Assembly: GCA_013152205.1 (NCBI GenBank)
Contig: JAADGV010000088.1
Coordinates: 1-64,000, forward strand
DNA from: Planctomycetota bacterium
GTDB lineage: Bacteria; Planctomycetota; Planctomycetia; Pirellulales; Lacipirellulaceae
Reading direction: 5' to 3'
Length of the DNA: 64,000 nt
The stretch's first letter is position 1, and each line of letters begins with the position of its first letter. The translations under genes and the position numbers were made by a program. A model generated the notes under the pieces. It saw only the letters and a program-made list of their open reading frames with translations. It was not told the DNA's origin and did no database searches. Positions 53,575 through 63,050 of the stretch are shown piece after piece.

Positions 53575-55938
53575 CTAGGAATTTGAGGGCGAGGCCATCT
53601 GTTGGTGGAGCGTTCGAATGGATTCGATGGCTGCGGGGATGTCGTTTGTCTGCTTTGCCTTTGCGAGTTGTTCTAATCGCGTGGCAGGTTGAGTGCAGTG
53701 GGCGAATCCGGCTGTGCCTCCCGATCCTTTGAGCCAGTGTGCTAGATTGGCTAGCTCTTCCAACTGCCCGTTGCTCCAAGCTGTATCAATTTCTTCGATC
53801 TTGGTGCCAAACCGTTCGATGAACTCTTCGATAATCTCTGCAAAATCTGGATCATCGGCGGGTAGCGATGAAACGATATGCTGAAGTGGTACTTCAGTTT
53901 TCTGGCTTGCAACGGGTTGGTTGCTCGGTAGCTGGGGCTGAAGCGGTGCTTTTTTCTGTTGGGTGTCATGGGCGTGAGAGGTCGTCAAGCCTTTCGACAC
54001 CGCTATAAGCAACTTCTCTGCGTTGATAGGCTTGGTCAGGTAATCGGTGCAGCCTGCGGCCAGACATTTTTCTCGGTCGCCTTTCATTGCGTGTGCCGTC
54101 AGGGCGATGATTGGTAGAGCCACACCCGCGTCGCGCAGCTGGCTGGTAGCTGAATAGCCGTCGAGTACTGGCATCTGCATGTCCATGATGATCAGGTCGA
54201 ATTCGCGACTCAGCGCAGTTTCAACTCCCTCTTTGCCGTTCTCGGCAGTTGCGACACTAGCGCCAGCTCGCTCGAGCAGCAGGCAGATCAACTTTCGGTT
54301 CGTTTCGCCATCCTCGACCAAAAGAATGTCGGCGGGTGGGATTTCGGTTGACTGCGACTGTAGTTGTGTCTCGTCGATTCGAGCTTCAAAAGCGTCCGCT
54401 CGCGAAACCAATGGGATGCCATCAATGTTGCCTGTGTCAAATCGAACCGTGAATTTGCTGCCGACGCCCGGTTCGCTATCGGCAGTCAGATCGCCACCGA
54501 GACCACGGGCAATTTGCCGACTAATGGCCAGGCCAAGCCCTGTGCCGCCAAACCGTCGTGTGACGGAGTTGTCAGCCTGAACAAACGGATAGAAGATTTT
54601 TTCGAGTTTCCCCGGTTCGATCCCGATTCCCGTATCAATCACTTCAAGTTGAATCTGCGGTCGGCCGTTCCATTCGATCAGTTTTCCAACGATCTGAACC
54701 GATCCGCTGGCGGTAAACTTGATTGCATTGCCAACCAAGTTGATAAGTAATTGCCTTAGACGAGATGGATCGGTTTGGATTGTGCTTGGGATATGGGTTT
54801 CCCATCGGGAGCTTAATACCAAGTTTTGCTCCGATGCTTTCAATTGCAGCACGCGGACGACCTCAGCCAGGATCAAATGGGGTTGGCAAGGCTCGTTTTC
54901 GAAATCGACTTGGCCCGATTCGATCTTCGATAGATCGAGGATGTCGTTAATCACGTTGAGCAGATGCATACCGCTCGCCTTGATGGTGGTCAAGTATTCT
55001 AAGCGATTTGCGACATCCCCTTCGTCGCCGCCAGCGAGCAGTAGGTCGGCGAAGCCAAGTATTCCGGTCAGCGGCGTTCTGATTTCGTGGCTCATGTTCG
55101 CGAGGAAGTCGCTTTTAGCACGATCGCTTTCTTCGGCGGCTTCCTTAGCAATTACCGATTCCTGCTGCGCGTGGATGCGGTCGGTGACCTCCCTGGCAAG
55201 CTGGTCGGCTTGGTCGGAAACTTGATCGTGCGACCGTTTCAGGGCGTCGAGCATTTTGTTGAAAGAATAATAGAGAGTTCCCAATTCATCTTTTGCGTCT
55301 CGCTTCACACGAATCGAGTAGTCTTCGGATCGCATGATATTCTGTGCAGCTTCTGCGAGACGAAGTATCGGTTTAGAAATTGCACCTTGCAGCAGTACCG
55401 TGACCGCAACCGACCCGAGCAACGAGAGCATCGCGACGAATCCGACAAACTTAACCTGAGTAGCTAAATGCGTCGACACATCGTCGGTATTAGCGCGAAT
55501 GAACAAGGTGCCGACGATTTCCTCTTCGGAATTGTCTTCCTTCACTCGCATCACGATTTCAATGGTTTCGTCGGAAGTGAAGCGGGTTCCCTCGCTGAGG
55601 TCTGTCGGTAAATTTAATTTCCCGTCGCTTTGCTTTGTGTAGCTCGCAAAGACGTTGTTCTCTGTGTCGAGTAGACAAGCGACCTCCACCGAGGGTTGCA
55701 ACGACATCGATTGCAGATAGTCTTTGGCAGCTTGATCGTCGAGAAACGCCAAGACGCCATCGCTATTGAACTCCATCATCCTCGCTTGCACTTCGAGCTG
55801 CGAAGTTGTCATCGATCGGATCATTTGAATGTCATTCAAGATGATTCCCGTCGACGAAAGGAGCAGCGCAAAACAAACGGCTGTCCCGGCTAGGTAGATC
55901 AGCTTTGTGCGAATCGAAAGGTTTCTGAGGAAGTTCAT
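53575..55938 (-). CDS. Hybrid histidine kinase with receiver and HPt domains
   Basis: 787 residues. One membrane helix (12-32), a periplasmic sensor (35-160, CHASE8-like), a second helix (163-185) and HAMP (185-240). The HisKA domain has His284 in NMSHEIRTPL, HATPase motifs are GNAIKF (403-408), DTGIGI (435-440) and GTGLGL (465-470). A receiver domain has Asp586 (DLIIMDMQMP) and the HPt domain has His734 (NLAHWLKGSGG). It can thus carry a full phosphorelay in one protein. It follows the YfiR-like gene by 61 bases, which in turn follows the TonB receptor, so all three are probably one operon. Confidence 0.93.
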   Translation of the reverse strand: MNFLRNLSIRTKLIYLAGTAVCFALLLSSTGIILNDIQMIRSMTTSQLEVQARMMEFNSDGVLAFLDDQAAKDYLQSMSLQPSVEVACLLDTENNVFASYTKQSDGKLNLPTDLSEGTRFTSDETIEIVMRVKEDNSEEEIVGTLFIRANTDDVSTHLATQVKFVGFVAMLSLLGSVAVTVLLQGAISKPILRLAEAAQNIMRSEDYSIRVKRDAKDELGTLYYSFNKMLDALKRSHDQVSDQADQLAREVTDRIHAQQESVIAKEAAEESDRAKSDFLANMSHEIRTPLTGILGFADLLLAGGDEGDVANRLEYLTTIKASGMHLLNVINDILDLSKIESGQVDFENEPCQPHLILAEVVRVLQLKASEQNLVLSSRWETHIPSTIQTDPSRLRQLLINLVGNAIKFTASGSVQIVGKLIEWNGRPQIQLEVIDTGIGIEPGKLEKIFYPFVQADNSVTRRFGGTGLGLAISRQIARGLGGDLTADSEPGVGSKFTVRFDTGNIDGIPLVSRADAFEARIDETQLQSQSTEIPPADILLVEDGETNRKLICLLLERAGASVATAENGKEGVETALSREFDLIIMDMQMPVLDGYSATSQLRDAGVALPIIALTAHAMKGDREKCLAAGCTDYLTKPINAEKLLIAVSKGLTTSHAHDTQQKKAPLQPQLPSNQPVASQKTEVPLQHIVSSLPADDPDFAEIIEEFIERFGTKIEEIDTAWSNGQLEELANLAHWLKGSGGTAGFAHCTQPATRLEQLAKAKQTNDIPAAIESIRTLHQQMASPSNS

Positions 55939-55999
55939 GGCGAGAGTAATCTCAAGTACTGATTTTTAGCAATTCGTGCGCTGTCTTCATTGTTCGAGG

Positions 56000-56650
56000 T
56001 CATTTTATCGACGACACGCGAGTCCCTAAGTTGTGCATTTTTGCATTCAAAACAAGTTGCGATTGCAACGCTTGGTCGGCATTCAATTCAAATCGAACAT
56101 TGTTGCCATCGACGAAAAAGTTGATCGTGCCGCCCCGAGTTGCAAATCCGGACGATTCCCCGACGAACAGGATGGGGCGCCCTTCTAGGTTTTCCAGCAG
56201 TTGGGCCTCGTCGTTGGGGGGTGTCGATCGGGTCACGAACAGAATCTGGCACGGCTCGTAATCTTCCATCGTGGCAAACTGATGGACGACAATGGCTCGC
56301 CCGTGAATAGTTTTTTTCTTAGCGATGCGGTCAAGCGTATTTCCAAATGGGTTCAATCCAAATATCCCGATCACGAACGGGCTTTTCTCGTTTGGAAAGA
56401 CGGATTCGGGCCAATTCACATAGCGGCCAATGGCATACAAGGTGACAGCTTTCACGTTGTATTCACGCCGTGGGTCGATGGTACTTTGCGCGTTCGCCGG
56501 CGATTGAGAAGCCAAGGCTGAAAAGCCAAACAGCGCAAAGATAAGATAGCGAGTACGCACAGCGACCGCGTGCAGGGAGCAAGACACGACTCCGCGATTC
56601 GGGATGTTGTACGATTGATCGTTCATTGAAAAATGGACTCGTGAACTCAC
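56000..56650 (-). CDS. YfiR-family periplasmic protein (DUF4154)
   Basis: 216 residues from 56650, or 208 from the ATG at 56626. Signal peptide (YLIFALFGFSALASQSPANAQ) and the YfiR domain: EYNVKAVTLYAIGRYVNWPE, PFVIGIFGLNPFGN, CQILFVTRS, ILFVGESSGFATRGG and a C-terminal INFFVDGNNVRFELN. YfiR represses the cyclase YfiN in Pseudomonas; homologues beside histidine kinases may act as sensory partners. The gene lies between TonB receptor and kinase in one operon. Confidence 0.9.
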   Translation of the reverse strand: MSSRVHFSMNDQSYNIPNRGVVSCSLHAVAVRTRYLIFALFGFSALASQSPANAQSTIDPRREYNVKAVTLYAIGRYVNWPESVFPNEKSPFVIGIFGLNPFGNTLDRIAKKKTIHGRAIVVHQFATMEDYEPCQILFVTRSTPPNDEAQLLENLEGRPILFVGESSGFATRGGTINFFVDGNNVRFELNADQALQSQLVLNAKMHNLGTRVSSIK

Positions 56651-56751
56651 TCAGTAAAATGCCGCCAACCCTCGGACCGCAAGGCGATTGCAATCCGAGG
56701 GTACGAGTGCTTTGTCGCCATCTTTGTTCCGTCTGTCAAAGCACGAATACC

Positions 56752-58833
56752 CTAATACCTAAGTGTGACAATCCCGTATACTTCGCTTTGTACCTGGGTT
56801 TCGTCTGAAAAGGTTCCGTCGCCAAATTCAGGACGGGGTGTATCGAACAGGTGCCGCCCGACGACTGCGAACTCCCACGGCCCTCCGGGTGTCCATGCCA
56901 AGCGAACGTCGGTGGCGTTGTAGCTCGCAATATCCTCCTCAGGAAGCCGATCGACGTATCTCCAAATAAGGTCCGCCTTCCAGTTGCGGCTAATGTCCCA
57001 GGATGACCAGATATTTAACTGGTTGCGCGGCGAAGTTGAACCCAGATTCTGTGGTCCTGTTCGCAGGAAGCTGTACATGCTTTGGAGCGACCAGTTCTCG
57101 GTCATATCGCAATTGGCAACCAATTCGAAACCGTATGCCTCGGAGTTGGTGGAATTGCTGAACAACACGGGAACGTACACCAGCGGCGGTGGGCCTGCGA
57201 ACGGGGCGCCGGCTGCAAAGTCGATCAGGCCATCGTAGTCGTTATAGAAGACCGAAAAATCCCAGGAAAAGTAATCGACCGGCTGAGAGCGGACCCCGGC
57301 CTCGTAAGCAATTAACTGTTCGGCATTGAGATTGGGATTCCCCTGGAAGCGAGGAAACACGGGAACTCCAAAGCTTGGGACAAGAAGAAACTCGTAGTCT
57401 TCTTCGAGACGCGATGGTGTGCGGACGGCTCGAGAGACCGACAACCATGCCATACGCCGTGGTGACGGAGCCCAAAGTAAGCGCGCGGTTGGTTGATACT
57501 CGAAACCGGTGTAGTCGTTGTGCTGAAATTTACTGCCGATGGTCGCGTACAACTCGTCCTGCCGAAGTTCGATTTCGTCCTGGATAAAATAGCTAAACAG
57601 GTTGTCGCTTCGAGTTGGATTTGTGAGGGGAAATCGGAAGGGATCGTTTTCGTTATTGTCTTCAGTCAAACGGTATCCGAAACCGGCTATCAGTCGATGA
57701 TTCTGGGCTCGCCACCGAACCTGATAATCCAGGTCGTAGGTGTCTCGGTCTTCGTTAAGATCTAGCCGTACAAAGCGTCGCTCGGTTCGGTCGTAGTAGA
57801 GTTGCAACGACCAGTCGGTATCGTCGTCGATTGTATGAGTCCAGCGGAGAATCGAGTTTCTACCGCGATAGACATCGTCGCCTACTCTCTCTTCAGTAAA
57901 AGGAAAGACGGGAATGGCGATGTTCGCTTGCCCCCCATTGGTTCCTTCATAAGTGTCGCCTTGGAATGTGACCAAATCGGAATCTGTGGGAGTCCAATCC
58001 ATTCGGAAGCCGGCTTGCCCCATTTGCAAATTGTCGTCTTGATTCGTACCAGAAAAAGTCGCTGAGGTACGGTCAAACCATTTTCCATAAACTCGATAAT
58101 CGGCATTCTCGCTGAGCTGACCGCCGTAGCGAGCCGACGCAAATCCGCGTTCGAAGGTGCCGCCTCCTGTTTCGGCGAATAGCCCCTGTGTTTCAGAGGC
58201 GGACTTTGTAAGGATGTTGATCACACCATTGACTGCGTTTGCTCCCCAAACCGTGGCACCGGGGCCTCGGATGACTTCGATTCGATCCACATCCTCTAGC
58301 AGCACATCCTGAGCATCCCAAAAAACGCCGGCAAACAACGGTGTGTAAACCGAGCGTCCGTCGATCTGAACTAGAAGTTTATTTGCGAAAACACCACTGA
58401 AACCTCGGATGCTGATGGCCCATCGCCCCGCAGAAACCCGAGCCACTTGCACACCTGGCGCTAGGCGAAGTGCTTCAGGAACGCTGCGAGCACCGCTGCG
58501 GCGGATCATCTCGTTGGTAATCACGAAGACGGCTGCAGGCGTTCGGCCGAGTGTGCTTTTTTGGCGGGAAACCGTAGTGACTTCTGTTGCTAGCATCGGT
58601 GCGGCTACGTTCACGCGGCTAAGAAGACTAAGGTCTTTGTCCGCCATATCGAGCAGACTGTCCAGGTCGTCCGCCTCATCTTCATTCGGGTCGACCGTGT
58701 CGGCATGATTCAAGTCACTCGGATTGTCTGGAGTCTCAGCCAAGACGCCCGATCCCACAAAAGTGGCCAGGGTGAACAGCGCTACAGAAGTGGCGCATGC
58801 ACGCTTGAATTGCCCAAAAGAATATGTTGCCAC
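56752..58833 (-). CDS. TonB-dependent outer membrane receptor
   Basis: 693 residues. Signal peptide (SVALFTLATFVGSGVLA), then an acidic linker and the plug domain (STLGRTPAAVFVITNEMI, SVPEALRLAPGVQVARVS, IEVIRGPGATVWGANAVNG, 200-220). The rest is the 22-strand barrel, and the last residue is aromatic (Tyr in GIVTLRY). No STN domain, so it does not regulate an anti-sigma factor. The ligand is unknown. It is the first gene of a possible operon with YfiR-like protein and hybrid kinase. Confidence 0.93.
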   Translation of the reverse strand: MATYSFGQFKRACATSVALFTLATFVGSGVLAETPDNPSDLNHADTVDPNEDEADDLDSLLDMADKDLSLLSRVNVAAPMLATEVTTVSRQKSTLGRTPAAVFVITNEMIRRSGARSVPEALRLAPGVQVARVSAGRWAISIRGFSGVFANKLLVQIDGRSVYTPLFAGVFWDAQDVLLEDVDRIEVIRGPGATVWGANAVNGVINILTKSASETQGLFAETGGGTFERGFASARYGGQLSENADYRVYGKWFDRTSATFSGTNQDDNLQMGQAGFRMDWTPTDSDLVTFQGDTYEGTNGGQANIAIPVFPFTEERVGDDVYRGRNSILRWTHTIDDDTDWSLQLYYDRTERRFVRLDLNEDRDTYDLDYQVRWRAQNHRLIAGFGYRLTEDNNENDPFRFPLTNPTRSDNLFSYFIQDEIELRQDELYATIGSKFQHNDYTGFEYQPTARLLWAPSPRRMAWLSVSRAVRTPSRLEEDYEFLLVPSFGVPVFPRFQGNPNLNAEQLIAYEAGVRSQPVDYFSWDFSVFYNDYDGLIDFAAGAPFAGPPPLVYVPVLFSNSTNSEAYGFELVANCDMTENWSLQSMYSFLRTGPQNLGSTSPRNQLNIWSSWDISRNWKADLIWRYVDRLPEEDIASYNATDVRLAWTPGGPWEFAVVGRHLFDTPRPEFGDGTFSDETQVQSEVYGIVTLRY

Positions 58834-59169
58834 AACTTCGCCCCTATAGAGGTTTGCTGTCTCGGGAAGCGAGTATTCCTACATTACGCACCTTCCCTTG
58901 TTCAACTCTTCGGCGCGGCCTTACAGGCAAGTACAGAAAAATACATACAATCTACACATGCCACCTATTCACTACAGATTACATATTCTCTTCATCTTTC
59001 GTGAAATGGGTTGAATCGAGGCAATTCTATGGTTTCCAGCATGAATTTACCCATTATCCGAAATGGCGACTTAGATTGTTAATAGACAGGTGGCTTTGCT
59101 CATAGCACTCCCTCAGCCGCCTGGGATTTTGCGTGGCAGGTTAAGCAGATCAGTAAGGCGAGAGGGAAA
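58834..59169. other. Intergenic region between divergent sensory genes
   Basis: 336 bases, AT-rich in the middle (58970-59000). It should contain promoters for the TonB operon and the HD-GYP gene. No gene and no clear box. Confidence 0.4.
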
Positions 59170-60402
59170 ATGGCAACAACAACATTCGAGACATCGACGC
59201 TAGAGGGTATCTCCGAGGCCGCAGCGATAGCCGGTGGCGACCTTTTGACGCTTGACTCTGAAAAGATAGCAGACCGCTCGTCCGCATCGGTGGATGCGAC
59301 GGCGCGGATCATGATCGTCGATGACGAGCCTATTAATATCAAGGTCGTTCGCAAGTACTTGCAACAACTGGGCTACGAAACGTTCATCACGACGACCGAA
59401 TCTGATCGGGCGATCGCGATGATCCGCCGCGAAGCACCTGATGTACTCCTGCTGGATGTTATGATGCCCAAGAACGGGCTTGATATTCTGCATGAATTGC
59501 GTCAAGACGAGCAGACCGCTCATCTCCCGGTGATTATCTTGACGGCAGCCACCGACCGCGAAACAAAGTTGCGTGCCCTTGAGTTGGGCGCGACCGATTT
59601 TCTCGCTAAGCCGGTCGACTCTAGTGAACTGGCTCCGCGAGTTCGCAACGCACTGGTTGTTCGATCGTATCAGAACTATCTGGCCGGTTATGCCGAGCGA
59701 CTGGAGCAAGCGGTCGAGAAACGGACTGCCGAGTTGGCTGCCTCTCGGCTGGATGTGATTCATTGTTTGGCGAGGGCGGCTGAATTCCGCGACGATGACA
59801 CGGGCCAGCACGTTCTTCGTGTTGGACGCTACGCTGGTATTATTGCAGGCGAGCTTGGAATTAACGCCAAGAGGGTGGATTTAATCGAACATGCAGCACA
59901 ACTGCACGATGTTGGTAAAATTGGTATTCCGGACGAGGTGCTTTTGAGTCCTAACCGACTGGAGCCGGAACAGTTTGAAGTCATGAAAAAACACTGTGGC
60001 TTTGGCAAGAAGATCATCCAACGCATGTCGGATGATGACCAAGCGAGAATCAGGCAGCATGTGGAACTGGGCGCCAAGTTGCTTGATGTTCCGTCGTCGC
60101 CAATTCTGGAGCTTGCCAGTAGCATCGCACTAACCCATCACGAATGGTTTGATGGCAATGGCTACCCGTTGGGTCTTGCAGGCGAAGATATTCCGCTCGA
60201 AGGGCGGATTACGGCAGTCGCCGATGTATTCGACGCGCTCAGTAGCAAACGGCCGTACAAACCTGCGTTTCCGTTGCAGAAATGTTTTGAGATCATGGAG
60301 AGCGAGCGGGGCACTCATTTCGACCCGATGGTGTTAGACGCCTTCTTACTACGGCGTAAGGAAATTGTCGAAATACAAATGCAGCATATCGACGTAGACT
60401 AG
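59170..60402 (+). CDS. Response regulator with HD-GYP c-di-GMP phosphodiesterase output
   Basis: 410 residues. The receiver domain (45-165) has phosphoacceptor Asp96 (VLLLDVMMPKNG) and FLAKPVD at the Lys. A short coiled coil (170-195) leads to the HD-GYP domain (195-400): LHDVGKIGIPD, KKHCGFG and HHEWFDGNGYPLGLAGEDIP. The GYP and metal residues look complete, so it should hydrolyse c-di-GMP. It is divergent from the TonB-YfiR-kinase operon and is a plausible target of the kinase. A GAGGGAAA site precedes the ATG. Confidence 0.95.
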   Translation: MATTTFETSTLEGISEAAAIAGGDLLTLDSEKIADRSSASVDATARIMIVDDEPINIKVVRKYLQQLGYETFITTTESDRAIAMIRREAPDVLLLDVMMPKNGLDILHELRQDEQTAHLPVIILTAATDRETKLRALELGATDFLAKPVDSSELAPRVRNALVVRSYQNYLAGYAERLEQAVEKRTAELAASRLDVIHCLARAAEFRDDDTGQHVLRVGRYAGIIAGELGINAKRVDLIEHAAQLHDVGKIGIPDEVLLSPNRLEPEQFEVMKKHCGFGKKIIQRMSDDDQARIRQHVELGAKLLDVPSSPILELASSIALTHHEWFDGNGYPLGLAGEDIPLEGRITAVADVFDALSSKRPYKPAFPLQKCFEIMESERGTHFDPMVLDAFLLRRKEIVEIQMQHIDVD

Positions 60403-60431
60403 TGCTGCGACAAAGCACTACATGCTACGCT

Positions 60432-61142
60432 CTAAACAAAAAACGGCGGTATTTCTGCCACACGTTTTCCTTCGATCATTTCGGTCATGTAGTTTGCGAC
60501 ATTGCGGACGATCGCCTCGATGAGTGCCGCTCCTGCCTCTTCTGTCGCGTCCAGCGGTTCTTTGTCTTGCTGGTCAGCCATCGCGTCGTGTCGAACATTT
60601 TCGGGAAACGCAGCCAACGCAAATGCGGTTTCGAACTCTTGCGCGTGGCCGGGGTAGCGTTTGGTCTTGAGATGAGGCTCTGCCTGCTCCTTTGGCAACA
60701 GATCCCAGTAAGAGCAAAAATGTAGATTGCCTTGCAGTCGGAGCAAGAACTGCCCCCAAGCTCCTTCGCATGGGGCGACATTTCCACCGTGGCCGTTCAG
60801 AACCAAAATATTCTCAAAACCCGCTTCGCGCATGCAGCGGATGGCATCGTGTAGCACCGACAAAAACGTACCCGGAAACAGCGAGACTGTGCCCGGATGA
60901 CGCATGTGATGCTCGCTAATCCCCATGCTCACCGTCGGCGCAACAACCACACGCGGTCGAAGCTGCTTGGCGACTTCTTCGGCCACATGGGTAACACTCC
61001 GTGCGTCGTGTTCCATGGCTAGATGTTCGAGATGCTGCTCAGTCGCTGCTACAGGGATAATACACCCCAGTAGATCACCAGATGCCATTCGTTCGCGAAA
61101 TTCGCGTCGAGTATGTTTGCCAATAAATACGGGCTTATCCAA
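60432..61142 (-). CDS. Creatininase-family amidohydrolase
   Basis: 236 residues. Metal ligands are visible in the N-terminal half (AATEQHLEHLAMEHDARS with E, H, H, D) and NGHGGNVAPCEG. The family includes creatininase and enzymes of riboflavin/F420-like or mycofactocin (MftE) maturation. No cofactor genes are nearby. Alone on the minus strand, downstream of the eroded cluster. Confidence 0.9.
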   Translation of the reverse strand: MDKPVFIGKHTRREFRERMASGDLLGCIIPVAATEQHLEHLAMEHDARSVTHVAEEVAKQLRPRVVVAPTVSMGISEHHMRHPGTVSLFPGTFLSVLHDAIRCMREAGFENILVLNGHGGNVAPCEGAWGQFLLRLQGNLHFCSYWDLLPKEQAEPHLKTKRYPGHAQEFETAFALAAFPENVRHDAMADQQDKEPLDATEEAGAALIEAIVRNVANYMTEMIEGKRVAEIPPFFV

Positions 61143-61433
61143 CGGAGTGTCCTTTTTTTTTGGGGGCCTCAGGAATTATTGGCTATTACTGACCAAATCC
61201 CTGGCGCAGTTTCTAATCAACAAAGAAGAAGAAACCACTGATAGGTACGGAGCCGTACAGATAATAACTCAAACAGAGAAGAAAGGAGCCCGCGAATTAC
61301 GCGAATTGATGCAAAAAGGCTTGTTTTTCAGTAAGGATCAGAGGACGGAAGTTGCTTGTTGGCAGATGGGTGGCGATTTTTAGTGTTGCGGATCCGATTT
61401 TTGGAGAGGAACAATAGGCCGCAAGCCTCCTTG
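61143..61433. other. Spacer upstream of the creatininase gene
   Basis: No coding sequence. GTACGGAGCCGTAC (61245-61258) is a short palindrome. A promoter for the creatininase gene should lie in it. Confidence 0.35.
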
Positions 61434-61659
61434 TTACCCGGAACAGGTCCAGCGTCCACCGTTTTGCAAGACGACATAGGGTTGTTCGATCTTTTGGCAA
61501 GCCGTTTCAAACTCCTGTGGGCTTTCTGTGTTGAACTGGAACATGTTGTAATGGCATGGAATGACCATTTCGGCTCCAATTTGTTTAGCCAGGCCAGCCG
61601 CCTCACGGCCTCAGAGATTTCCTGCGACGCCCCGTTGACGCTCGGGTTGAATCATCATC
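61434..61659 (-). pseudogene. C-terminal remnant of a UlaG-like metallo-beta-lactamase-fold hydrolase
   Basis: One minus-strand frame reads MMIQPERQRGVAGNL, a TGA, then GREAAGLAKQIGAEMVIPCH, followed by YNMFQFNTESPQEF and PYVVLQNGGRW to a stop. GREAA.LAK.IGA..VIPCHY.MF.FN is the C-terminal signature of UlaG-type (ascorbate-6-phosphate lactonase-like) proteins. The whole N-terminal metal-binding part is missing and the frame has an internal stop, so it is a dead remnant. It lies between creatininase and the isomerase-like gene. Confidence 0.75.
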
Positions 61660-61683
61660 CTAACCTATCGTGATGATAAATCA

Positions 61684-63003
61684 CTAGAACGTCGCAACTG
61701 TCAGACCGAAAATTTTGGCGAGCAGCCGGATGTCGGTCAGGTGGTGGCCGGTTAAAAGCAGATAGTGATGTGAGGCGAGCGAGTCCATCATGGCGGGGCC
61801 ACTACGAATTTTGACGACGCCTCCGTTGAGGCAATCGGAACCTGGGAATTGGGCGTAGCCTTTCAATTCGCCCTCGGCAACGGTCATCTTGTCCATTGAA
61901 GGATGAAGCTTGGCCAGCGTGATGGGGCCGGTTGGCAGACGAGCATCGATGGCAGTGGCGTTGTCGTCCACGATGGCCAGGACTTTTTTCTTGAGTGTCC
62001 ACTCGGTGGAAAATGATTCAGGGATAACGCCCATGTATCCGCAATGGGCAACCAGAATATGGTTTTCAGGCTCGGCATCCACTTCAGGAAAGGCGTCGAT
62101 CCGTTCATGCTTCAGAGCGGCGTCGCCCAGCAAAAACGGATAGAGGTTTGTCATCAAGATTGGCGCACCCAGGGATTTATGAAGGAGGTACTTCGAAATC
62201 ATCGACATGGTGTCTGCTTCGCAACCCCAGATAAGCCCCCTTTCTTGGTAAAGCAAGTTCCAAGCCAGGCAGGGGGTCGTGTCGGAAAAGTGCGACTCGT
62301 TGAGGCAATTGATGCCAGCGGCGCCGATTGCCTGATCTTCGTCGAGATGGCGTTTGACTGCCAAGTAAATTTTTACCGCGCTGCGATAGGCTTGGTCGGA
62401 AATGCCGGTCGTCGGCACGCGGAATCGTTTGCCAACTTCGTCGGCTTGGCTGTCAGGAAACTCCTTGGCAGCAGCGCCCAACTCTCGAAAGCTCCGCTTA
62501 ACGATTTGAATCCCGAACTTTTCGGACAATCGCTGCGTGCATTCGTCTTCCCACCAGTAAAATCGCTTGAAGATGCTGGCCTGATGCCCTTCTCCCGGGT
62601 CGTCTTGATAGACCAAAAACTTGGTCGTTTGCAGCTCACGTTTGACCCCCAACGCGGCGACAACCCGCTTCGTTTGCTCAAGGTTGTATGGGGCGATCGT
62701 CTCGATTCCGTGCGACTTGAGGTACTCGGCAATTTCCCAGTCCCACATGGCGAGCGTCCCGAACTCAGACGTGATGATGAGAATGGGGAGGTCAATTTTT
62801 TGAAAAGCCTCGACGCTTCGATACGCCTCTCCCAGAACCTGTGGAAAAACAACCGCCTCGGCTTCGGGCAAGGGCGAACCGAGCGGCTGGGGGTCGAGCA
62901 ACTCCGCTTGCTCGCCAATCAACGTGTGCAGCGCCGCGAGTTGGGTATCGAATCCGTCATCTCTTCCTGGATCGAAGTAGAGCGGTACGAGTCGTGCTTT
63001 CAT
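61684..63003 (-). CDS. Sugar isomerase-like protein (L-fucose/L-arabinose isomerase-related)
   Basis: 439 residues from the ATG at 63003; the open extension to 63147 overlaps the next gene and is not real. Architecture suggests an L-fucose/L-arabinose isomerase-like N-terminal Rossmann domain (AEAVVFPQVLGEAYRSVE, PILIITSEFGTL) and a C-terminal domain with CLNESHFSDTTPC, GCEADTMSMIS and HHYLLLTGHH. Metal ligands cannot be assigned with certainty. It is next to KDPG aldolase, so a role in sugar-acid or deoxy-sugar catabolism is likely. Moderately sure of the family, not of the reaction. Confidence 0.7.
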   Translation of the reverse strand: MKARLVPLYFDPGRDDGFDTQLAALHTLIGEQAELLDPQPLGSPLPEAEAVVFPQVLGEAYRSVEAFQKIDLPILIITSEFGTLAMWDWEIAEYLKSHGIETIAPYNLEQTKRVVAALGVKRELQTTKFLVYQDDPGEGHQASIFKRFYWWEDECTQRLSEKFGIQIVKRSFRELGAAAKEFPDSQADEVGKRFRVPTTGISDQAYRSAVKIYLAVKRHLDEDQAIGAAGINCLNESHFSDTTPCLAWNLLYQERGLIWGCEADTMSMISKYLLHKSLGAPILMTNLYPFLLGDAALKHERIDAFPEVDAEPENHILVAHCGYMGVIPESFSTEWTLKKKVLAIVDDNATAIDARLPTGPITLAKLHPSMDKMTVAEGELKGYAQFPGSDCLNGGVVKIRSGPAMMDSLASHHYLLLTGHHLTDIRLLAKIFGLTVATF

Positions 63004-63050
63004 GGCTATCCTTGTTATTCGATGTGCATGGAGAGGCCTGCAGAGTCGTT

